The notes below the pieces were generated by a model, which was not told where the DNA came from, ran no database searches, and saw nothing but the letters and a program-made list of their open reading frames with translations. Positions 1 to 4,632 of a DNA stretch of 10,739 nt are shown here, one piece after another. Numbering within the stretch: the first letter of the stretch is position 1; each line of letters starts with the position of its first letter. Origin of the DNA: an uncultured Bacilli bacterium (GTDB lineage Bacteria; Bacillota_I; Bacilli_A; RF39; UBA660); NCBI GenBank assembly GCA_944372275.1, contig CALVYO010000042.1, forward strand, positions 1 through 10,739, written 5' to 3'. The position numbers and the translations under genes are program-made.

Positions 1-73
1 TTTTCAAAACTTTTTTTCATTCTTTACATTTGTTTACATTATCTTTTTATTTTTTTTAAGCGATTGCCTTACA

Positions 74-115
74 AATTTTTATTATAAACAATTTTGTCAA
101 TTTTTATTATAAACA
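74..115. repeat. Two direct copies of a 17-bp sequence upstream of the first gene
   Basis: The 17-base sequence AATTTTTATTATAAACA occurs at 74-90 and again, identically, at 99-115, a period of 25 bp. It lies 50-90 bases before the tRNA-binding-domain gene. Each copy contains a -10-like TATAAA. The pair could be duplicated promoter or operator half-sites, or simple AT-rich sequence drift. The repeat is seen directly; any function is inference. Confidence 0.6.
85..113 (+). promoter_or_regulatory. Possible promoter of the tRNA-binding-domain gene
   Basis: TAAACA (85-90, 4/6 match to the -35 consensus) is followed after 17 bases by TATAAA (108-113, 5/6 match to the -10 consensus). Transcription would start near 120 and leave a leader of about 45 bases. 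The elements overlap the direct repeat at 74-115. In such AT-rich sequence chance matches are common, so this is only a candidate. Confidence 0.3.
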
Positions 116-164
116 TTTACTTTTAATAAGCATTTTGATATGATTATTATGGAGATGATTAAAT

Positions 165-506
165 ATGGCAAAAGAAAAAATTACTTTTGAAGATTTTGAC
201 AAAATTGAATTTAAACTTGGTATAATTAAGGAATGTTTTAAACATCCTAATGCGGATAGATTATTGGTTTTTAAAATAGATATTGGTGAAAAGGAACCAC
301 GTCAAATTATTTCAAGTATATCGGAATTTTATGATCCAAAAGATGTCATTGGTAAACGTGTTGTGGTTGTTTCAAATTTAAAAAAAGCGACGTTTCGTGG
401 AATGGAATCTGATGGAATGTTAATGTGTGCATCTTTGCCTAATGATGCTGATGTTGAATTATTAACTATAACTAAAGATTTTGATGCAGGTTCAGTAATA
501 AATTGA
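165..506 (+). CDS. Free-standing tRNA-binding-domain protein (MetRS C-terminal / CsaA-like)
   Basis: The 113-residue protein is a single OB-fold tRNA-binding domain (EMAPII/TRBD family). The opening ITFEDFDKIEFKLGII (6-21), the HPNADRL segment (28-34) and the closing VVVVSNLKKATFRGMESDGM stretch (67-85) match the C-terminal appendix of methionyl-tRNA synthetase more closely than CsaA or YtpR. In MetRS this domain gives dimerisation and non-specific tRNA binding. Here it is encoded alone, so it may be a trans-acting MetRS partner or an independent tRNA- or protein-binding module; sequence alone does not decide. The ATG has a GGAG at 151-154 ten bases upstream. The gene ends in TGA (504-506), inside its own terminator hairpin, so it is probably monocistronic. 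No symbol is given because metG proper, csaA and others share the fold. Confidence 0.85.
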   Translation: MAKEKITFEDFDKIEFKLGIIKECFKHPNADRLLVFKIDIGEKEPRQIISSISEFYDPKDVIGKRVVVVSNLKKATFRGMESDGMLMCASLPNDADVELLTITKDFDAGSVIN

Positions 507-527
507 TAAAAAAATATCAGTTTTTTT
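501..527 (+). terminator. Intrinsic terminator overlapping the stop codon of the tRNA-binding-domain gene
   Basis: AATTGATA (501-508) pairs with TATCAGTT (515-522), including one G-T pair, around a loop of six A (509-514). It is followed by a T run to 527. The TGA stop of the gene above lies inside the 5' arm. The stem is weak in GC, as expected for this genome. Confidence 0.6.
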
Positions 528-537
528 ATTGCTTAAA

Positions 538-549
538 AATCATATGATT
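538..549. promoter_or_regulatory. 12-bp perfect palindrome upstream of yqfC
   Basis: AATCATATGATT is a perfect palindrome sited 35 bases before the yqfC start. It contains CATATGAT, which resembles the -10 element of sigma-E promoters (CATACAAT type). The Bacillus subtilis yqfC-yqfD genes are mother-cell sporulation genes, so a sigma-E promoter would make sense. No convincing -35 partner is visible at the usual spacing, so this is weak. Confidence 0.2.
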
Positions 550-583
550 AAATAAAAACAATAAAATTAAATAGGTGAGATTA

Positions 584-811
584 ATGAATTTACGGAATTA
601 TATTTTAGAAAATGATTTTAAAATAATTTATATATCTAACAAATTGGATATTGTAAATTATACTGATATATCTCATTTTGATAATAATAAAATTATAATA
701 AATTATAAAGATGGTAGTGTTTTAATAAGTGGTAAAAGTTTAGTAGTTTCTAAATTGTTAAAAGATGAATTGTTGATTGAGGGTAGTATCGATAAATTAG
801 AATTTAGGTGA
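584..811 (+). CDS. yqfC: Sporulation protein YqfC
   Basis: The 75-residue protein belongs to the YqfC family of small sporulation proteins, always found with yqfD. It is slightly shorter than the B. subtilis protein (about 93 residues), with the shortening at the N terminus. The family core is visible as a beta-rich stretch: DISHFDNNKIIINYKDG (28-44), VLISGKSLVV (46-55) and ELLIEGSIDKLEF (62-74). The start is ATG 584, because AGGTGA at 573-578 is its Shine-Dalgarno site with 5-base spacing. An in-frame GTG at 575 would lie inside that site and is not the start. The TGA stop (809-811) is part of the Shine-Dalgarno site of yqfD, so the two genes are translationally coupled. The molecular role of the family is unknown; in Bacillus it is expressed in the mother cell. 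Confidence 0.85.
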   Translation: MNLRNYILENDFKIIYISNKLDIVNYTDISHFDNNKIIINYKDGSVLISGKSLVVSKLLKDELLIEGSIDKLEFR

Positions 812-815
812 ATAA

Positions 816-1976
816 ATGACAAGTAAAATTAAATTAAATGTGAAAGGAAAAAACATCGAAAGATTTATTAAAAGATTAAAGATTAATAATATTGATTTAC
901 TTAAAATTGAGTATATAAAATATAATGAAATAAATATTATAATCTATAAAAAAGATTATGATAAGTTATTAGAATTAAAAACTATATATGATGTTAATAT
1001 AGAGAATATTTATGGTATAATTAAATTAAGAGAAGTTATTAATATATATAAATATATAGCAATTTTTATTTTATTCGGAATATTTATTTTGCTATTTTTA
1101 AGTAATGTTATTTTTCATGTTGATGTAATTCATAATGATAAAGAATTAAGGACTTTTTTATTAAATGAACTAGAAAATTATGGTATAAAAAAATATAATT
1201 TTAAAAAAAATTATAAAGAATTACAGGATATAAAAAATGATATTTTAAATAAATATCAAGATAAAATTGAATGGTTAGAAATTGAAGAAAGCGGAACTAG
1301 TTATATTGTAAGAGTAGAGCCAAGAATAATTCCTGATAATGAAGTAAGTTATGAAAAACAAAATGTTGTAGCGAGTAAAAGTGCAATTATTAAAAAAATA
1401 ATAACTAAAAGTGGCGAAGTAGTTAAAAATATTAATTCGTATGTCAATAAAGGTGATATCATCATATCAGGTAATATTTATTTAAATGAAGAGTTAAAAG
1501 ATACGATAAAGGCTGATGGGACTATCTATGGTGAGGTATGGTATAATGTCAAAGTGGAATATCCTTATGTTTATAGTGAAATAAAAGAAAAAGATAATTA
1601 TCAAGATGTTTATGTTTTAAAAATATTCAATAAGGAAATTGAATTTACTTTTAATAAATTTAAAGATAAAAAAATAGAAGAAAATATTATTTTAAAACAT
1701 AATTTATTACCTATATCATTAGTTAAACAACATCAACAAGAAATAGAAACAATATCATTATTATTAACAAGTGAAGAGGCAAATGATAAAGCAATAATAG
1801 AAGCAGTAAAAAAAATGAATGAGAAATTAACAGAGGAAGAAAGAATCATCAATTATAAAGTTTTAAATTCGTCAGTTGAAGAAGATAAAGTAATTGCTGA
1901 GGTGTTTTTTACAGTATATGAAGATATAACTAGTTATAGTAGGATTGAGGAACAGCAAAAAAATGAAAAAAATTAA
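816..1976 (+). CDS. yqfD: Sporulation membrane protein YqfD
   Basis: The 386-residue protein matches YqfD (stage IV sporulation family) over its whole length, close to the roughly 398 residues of B. subtilis. Residues 1-75 form a cytoplasmic N-terminal domain. One membrane segment spans about 79-100 (YKYIAIFILFGIFILLFLSN). The rest (101-386) is an extracytoplasmic domain with family landmarks RVEPR (166-170), NVVASKSAIIKKIITKSGE (183-201), YVNKGDIIISG (209-219) and GTIYGEVWYNVKVEYP (235-250). The ATG follows AGGTGA at 806-811, 4 bases away, which includes the yqfC stop. Its presence implies an endospore-forming ancestry or a kept relic; in Bacillus the gene works in the engulfment/cortex stage under sigma-E. 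In many Firmicutes phoH and ybeY follow yqfD. Here a tRNA gene follows instead, so the operon is truncated or rearranged. Confidence 0.9.
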   Translation: MTSKIKLNVKGKNIERFIKRLKINNIDLLKIEYIKYNEINIIIYKKDYDKLLELKTIYDVNIENIYGIIKLREVINIYKYIAIFILFGIFILLFLSNVIFHVDVIHNDKELRTFLLNELENYGIKKYNFKKNYKELQDIKNDILNKYQDKIEWLEIEESGTSYIVRVEPRIIPDNEVSYEKQNVVASKSAIIKKIITKSGEVVKNINSYVNKGDIIISGNIYLNEELKDTIKADGTIYGEVWYNVKVEYPYVYSEIKEKDNYQDVYVLKIFNKEIEFTFNKFKDKKIEENIILKHNLLPISLVKQHQQEIETISLLLTSEEANDKAIIEAVKKMNEKLTEEERIINYKVLNSSVEEDKVIAEVFFTVYEDITSYSRIEEQQKNEKN

Positions 1977-2005
1977 CTAACTAATAAAAAAAGTTCAATA
2001 TTTTC

Positions 2006-2035
2006 TTGACAAGTATTAGTAATATATGCTATATT
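2006..2035 (+). promoter_or_regulatory. Strong promoter of the tRNA-Ala gene
   Basis: A perfect -35 box TTGACA (2006-2011) is followed after 18 bases by TATATT (2030-2035). The -10 is extended by TG at 2027-2028. Transcription should start near 2042, only about 6 bases before the mature tRNA 5' end. This is the best housekeeping-type promoter in the left half of the window. Confidence 0.8.
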
Positions 2036-2047
2036 ATTAATGCACTT

Positions 2048-2124
2048 GGGGAATTAGCTCAGCTGGCTAGAGCATCTGCCCTGCACGCAGAGGGTCAGGG
2101 GTTCGAATCCCCTATTCTCCACCA
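2048..2124 (+). tRNA. tRNA-Ala, anticodon UGC
   Basis: A full cloverleaf can be drawn. The acceptor stem pairs 2048-2054 (GGGGAAT) with 2114-2120 (ATTCTCC). The D stem is GCTC (2057-2060) with GAGC (2070-2073), with GG at 18-19 in the loop. The anticodon stem is TCTGC (2075-2079) with GCAGA (2087-2091). The T stem is AGGGG (2097-2101) with CCCCT (2109-2113) around TTCGAAT. The anticodon is TGC at 2082-2084, reading alanine GCN codons. The third acceptor pair is G-T (2050 with 2118), the G3:U70 pair that AlaRS recognises, which confirms the identity. The discriminator is A and CCA is encoded (2122-2124). Position 33, just before the anticodon, is C (2081) instead of the near-universal U. The gene has its own promoter and terminator. 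Confidence 0.96.
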
Positions 2125-2136
2125 AGTTTGATTATT

Positions 2137-2160
2137 GACGACTTTGATAGTCGTTTTATT
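2137..2160 (+). terminator. Intrinsic terminator of the tRNA-Ala gene
   Basis: ACGACT (2138-2143) pairs with AGTCGT (2149-2154) around the loop TTGAT. A T-rich tail TTTATT follows. It sits 13 bases past the encoded CCA end and would release a single-tRNA transcript. Confidence 0.85.
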
Positions 2161-2468
2161 GTTGATATTTAATAAAATATTTATGCAATTAATTTCTAGT
2201 ACTTATATTGAATTAGAGTTTTTTTATTATGATTTGCCAACTTTTGTAAATATTATTATAAAATTACATAATTATCAAAAAAATAGTATAAAATGTAAAA
2301 TAAATGTTTAAAAATATAACATTAATAATGAATTAATTTTATAAAAAATTTGAATTTGCTACTAATACAATTTTTTGATTGTTTACAAAAGATGGCGGAA
2401 AGTAAATAATTTAAAACATTGATAAGTTACTGATATAAAAGTAATAATTTTATTGTTAAATTATTAAT
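2161..2468. other. Gene-free AT-rich interval between tRNA terminator and lipoprotein terminator
   Basis: About 300 bases with no convincing protein gene: the few ATGs on the + strand open frames of ten codons or fewer, without Shine-Dalgarno sites. The interval holds a promoter-like pair at 2234-2262 and a second, weaker one, TTTACA (2382-2387) with AATAAT (2405-2410) at 17-base spacing. Both point towards the terminator at 2469-2507. A small untranslated RNA of roughly 90-240 bases is therefore possible, but nothing shows it is made. Confidence 0.5.
2234..2262 (+). promoter_or_regulatory. Orphan promoter candidate with no gene behind it
   Basis: TTGCCA (2234-2239, 5/6) and TATAAA (2257-2262, 5/6) are separated by exactly 17 bases. 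Transcription would start near 2269 and meet the hairpin at 2469-2507 before any reading frame of note. Confidence 0.35.
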
Positions 2469-2507
2469 AAAAATAATGTTGAAAAAATTAAAATCAACAT
2501 TATTTTT
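2469..2507. terminator. Bidirectional intrinsic terminator
   Basis: The arm at 2469-2482 (ending in AATAATGTTGA) is perfectly complementary to 2494-2507 (beginning TCAACATTATT), giving a 14-bp stem with an 11-base A-rich loop. T runs follow on both strands: 2503-2508 on +, and the complement of the A-rich 2465-2473 on minus. On the minus strand it lies 20 bases past the lipoprotein stop and should end that transcript. On the plus strand it would end any RNA from the interval to its left. Confidence 0.8.
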
Positions 2508-2526
2508 TGAATTATATAAGAATAAG

Positions 2527-3036
2527 TTATTTTTTAATTTCAATATCGATAGATATTTTGTTACTCCAATCATCAAACTCGATTGTATAAGTACCATCTC
2601 CATCATATAATAAATAAAAATATTTATCATATGACGCATCTTGTTTTAGGTCTCCAGCAAAGTCAACACTATCATCAAAATATGATGAAATAGAATCTAA
2701 TTCAGTTCCTTTAGAACCAAAAAAACTATAATAAAACATATTTAAACTATGTGTTTCATCTTTTAAATTTTTTATTGTAACTGGTAATTTTATTATAGTT
2801 TGATTGTCGTATTCAGAAAATTCATTATCAATAGTGTCAAAACTATATTTGTCACTAATGGTGATTTCTAAATCATCGAATGTAAATGGTTTATTGACTG
2901 AATAAGTTGATTCTTCATTATTAGATGAATTATTTTGATTTGTTGAATTGTTGTTTTGATTATCTGGCGTTTCAGTATTAGAACTGCATCCAATTAAACA
3001 TAAACAACATAAAGCAATCAATAATAACTTTTTCAT
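2527..3036 (-). CDS. Secreted lipoprotein with DUF4352-like domain
   Basis: The 169-residue product has a lipoprotein signal: MKKLLLIALCCLCLIGC with lipobox L-I-G-C and lipidated Cys17. An Asn/Ser/Glu-rich linker follows (about 18-46), then a beta-rich domain (47-169). The linker tethers the domain to the outer face of the membrane. The domain pattern, FTFDDLEITISDKYSF (51-66), IIKLPVTIKNLKDETHSL (81-98), then a GSKGTELD turn (108-115) and a last strand ISIDIEIKK, is that of the DUF4352/DUF5067 immunoglobulin-like lipoproteins common in Bacillota, whose function is not known. It stands alone between a terminator and a repeat/IS region. The Shine-Dalgarno site is poor (AAAGAG five bases before the ATG), and only a TATGAT -10 (3082-3077) without a good -35 is seen upstream. 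Confidence 0.75.
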   Translation of the reverse strand: MKKLLLIALCCLCLIGCSSNTETPDNQNNNSTNQNNSSNNEESTYSVNKPFTFDDLEITISDKYSFDTIDNEFSEYDNQTIIKLPVTIKNLKDETHSLNMFYYSFFGSKGTELDSISSYFDDSVDFAGDLKQDASYDKYFYLLYDGDGTYTIEFDDWSNKISIDIEIKK

Positions 3037-3134
3037 ATATACTCTTTTCTAGACCAATTTAAGTCACTAATAATTTATCATATTCCATATAAAAAAGATA
3101 GTGCGATATTATTTTAATTTTTAATTAATTTATA

Positions 3135-3196
3135 ACTTTCTAAAATTTTACAAGTATTTTTTGTAAATTTTTTAAAGAAATTATATTTATAATGAT
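3135..3196 (+). repeat. 62-bp dispersed repeat, copy A (next to the dead IS110)
   Basis: This stretch matches 6880-6941 (upstream of polA) at 59 of 62 positions in the same orientation; the differences are at 3145, 3167 and 3171. The left two thirds can fold into a hairpin: AAATTTTACAA at 3143-3153 against TTGTAAATTT at 3161-3170, with one bulged T. The copy ends at 3196, just where the poorly alignable tail of the IS110 remnant begins. Unlike copy B, it lacks the TATAAT directly after the repeat, so it is probably not an active polA-type promoter. In this orientation any transcript would run antisense into the transposase pseudogene. Confidence 0.85.
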
Positions 3197-3258
3197 TAAA
3201 GCAAACCGAAAACGCCAAAATTACCTAAATTTTTAAAAATTTTAGTGTTATATAGTTG

Positions 3259-4409
3259 TTATATATTATTAGAACAGGTAGTTAAATAATAATAGTAATG
3301 TTTGCCTTCCTGTTTTTTCTTTTGGTAATAAATATAAATTGAATTTTCTTTATCGAGTTTAGTAGACAAAATTATAATATTACGACTATAATTAAATAAA
3401 ATTTTTCTAGTATATCTATTTAATCTTTTAGAAATAGTCCCGTGATAATTAATAGATTTACCAGATTGAATTATTATAGGATCTAAATCACAACTTGCAT
3501 TTATTTGTTTAATATTACCTAGACGTGTTATACCTTTCAATTCAGCAATAATAAGTGAAGCTAACCAATTTACTATTCCAAAAATATTAGTAATTTTGTT
3601 AAAATTTTTGGTTTGTTTAGTAAACTCAATCATATTTTTTTTTTATTAAATTAATTTGTTTAGTTAAGTCAATTATTATTTCTGTTAATTGTTTTAAATT
3701 ATCAGTGTCTTTAGAGTTATCATTAACTCTTGGACACGAATTTTGTACATATTCTTTTATAGAAATATCTTTACTTTTATAATAATTTAAATGTCTATTA
3801 TTTGTATTAGCTATGTTATAAACAGGAGCATCTATTCGTTTATTTTTAATAATATATGCATTTGGAAATTCTTTAATGAAATTAAGGACTGTTAATTCAT
3901 ATATTTTTCGTCCTTAAAACATAATTCAAATTCAGTAAAACATAAATGTAATAGTTCTTTATAACGATTTTTATGTCTAGTTAATCCTTCTTCTAAATGA
4001 TAGTATTGTCTAGATAACTCATTTAATTTACTATAAATATCTTCTTCGTTATAATTTCTATTAGGAATACTGCCTTAAAAAAATAAGTCTGTTAACTTAA
4101 AACAATTTTGTTTATGAGTTTTCATCTTTCTAATTGTATTTGTAATTTCTTTTCCAATAAGGGGATTAAATACAATAACATGATAATCATTTTCTTTAGA
4201 TTATCTTTCAGGTGCTTTGTGATAAATACTAGTTGCTTCTATAACAACAGTTAAATTATCTTTTATATCATATTTATTAATTTCAGAATTAATAAATTCA
4301 AAATTTGGTTTGTTGTGTTCGTATTTTGTTGGTTCAATTAAAATTTCACCACCACTTGAAGATAACATGTACATATTTTTACTTTTTGCTAAATCTAATA
4401 CCAAAACAT
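3259..4409 (-). pseudogene. IS110-family transposase, broken by stops and frameshifts
   Basis: Reading across the lesions restores a nearly complete transposase of about 380 residues. The N-terminal RuvC-like part begins around LVLDLAKSK and contains VVIEATSIYHKAPER. A middle part includes HVIVFNPLIGKEITNTIRKMK, NEEDIYSKLNELSRQYYHLEEG and an EFPNAYIIKNKRIDAPVYN stretch. The C-terminal Transposase_20 part has ASLIIAELKGITRLGNIKQI, LDPIIIQSGKS (with the family's serine), YHGTISKRLNRYTRKIL and KKKQEGKHYYYYLTTCSN. Lesions seen: TAA at 4203-4201 after HKAPER; TAA at 4077-4075; a 2-base TA excess near 3900; a shift in the ten-T run 3635-3644; an out-of-frame ATG start at 4409-4407. The catalytic KTDxxD motif reads KTHKQN (His codon 4116-4114, Asn codon 4107-4105), so both acidic residues are lost. 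A Shine-Dalgarno AAAGGA remains before the start. This is an old, dead insertion. Confidence 0.9.
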
Positions 4410-4500
4410 ACTTCCTTTCTAGTTTTACTCTTAGTACTTAAAATTATTTCATCATGCAGTTTATATGGATACTAATACCCCTGATATAATTTGTACAAAT
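4410..4500 (-). other. IS110 5' non-coding segment, site expected for a bridge RNA
   Basis: In IS110 elements the bridge RNA that pairs target and donor DNA is transcribed from the non-coding stretch between the left end and the transposase start. That stretch here is about 90 bases, at the short end for the family. A GGATACTAATACCCC segment (4467-4481) could make a small hairpin, but I cannot draw the paired two-loop fold of a bridge RNA with confidence. The assignment rests on position alone, and the RNA is probably as decayed as the transposase. Confidence 0.25.
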
Positions 4501-4501
4501 T
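4488..4501. repeat. 14-bp perfect palindrome centred on GTAC
   Basis: AATTTGTACAAATT reads the same on both strands. The overlapping TACAA / TTGTA pair (4494-4498 with 4506-4510) followed by a run of T (4513-4518) could also form a weak terminator on the plus strand. It lies either at the left end of the IS110 remnant or just outside it, about 80 bases before the next promoter. Function unknown. Confidence 0.5.
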
Positions 4502-4582
4502 CAAATTGTAATTTTTTAATCATTTTTATAAAAATAATTAAAAAATATTATACTATAAATAAAGATATTTTCATTCCGTTGA

Positions 4583-4611
4583 TTTACATCTTAAAGTATA
4601 TATGTTATAAT
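4583..4611 (+). promoter_or_regulatory. Promoter of the FAD-dehydrogenase / endonuclease IV-like operon
   Basis: TTTACA (4583-4588, 5/6) and a perfect TATAAT (4606-4611) are exactly 17 bases apart. The -10 is extended by TG at 4603-4604. Transcription should start near 4618, giving a short leader of about 15 bases before the ATG at 4633. Confidence 0.75.
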
Positions 4612-4632
4612 TTGTAAGAAAGTTGGTGTAGT

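Larger units (their letters stand above)
3197..4500 (-). mobile_element. Decayed IS110-family insertion sequence (approximate limits)
   Basis: An IS110-family transposase pseudogene fills 3259-4409 on the minus strand, flanked by about 60 bases of non-coding sequence downstream and about 90 upstream. IS110 elements have no long terminal inverted repeats and give no clear target duplication, so the ends given here are estimates. They rest on the repeat copy ending at 3196 and on the unrelated promoter region after about 4500. A near-palindromic AT-only sequence (3225-3245) lies just past the transposase end. The element interrupts no recognisable gene and no longer codes for an intact transposase. 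Confidence 0.65.

Noticed and set aside
1..22. Divergent gene start on the minus strand (an ATG with Lys codons reading off the left edge)
   Set aside because: Only a few codons are in the window and no Shine-Dalgarno site is seen before the ATG; AT-rich sequence gives such starts by chance.
575..583. GTG at 575 as an upstream start for yqfC adding three residues
   Set aside because: The GTG is part of the AGGTGA Shine-Dalgarno site (573-578) that serves ATG 584.
2427..2639. 70-codon minus-strand frame overlapping the lipoprotein gene end
   Set aside because: It runs in another frame across the lipoprotein 3' end and through the terminator hairpin, and shows no family features or Shine-Dalgarno site.
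3259..3633. Separate 124-residue gene on the minus strand
   Set aside because: It is the C-terminal third of the IS110 transposase; its ATG is internal and follows a frameshift in a T run.
4201..4404. Separate 67-residue gene on the minus strand
   Set aside because: It is the N-terminal RuvC-like part of the same transposase, cut by a TAA; the frame goes on in homologous sequence directly after the stop.
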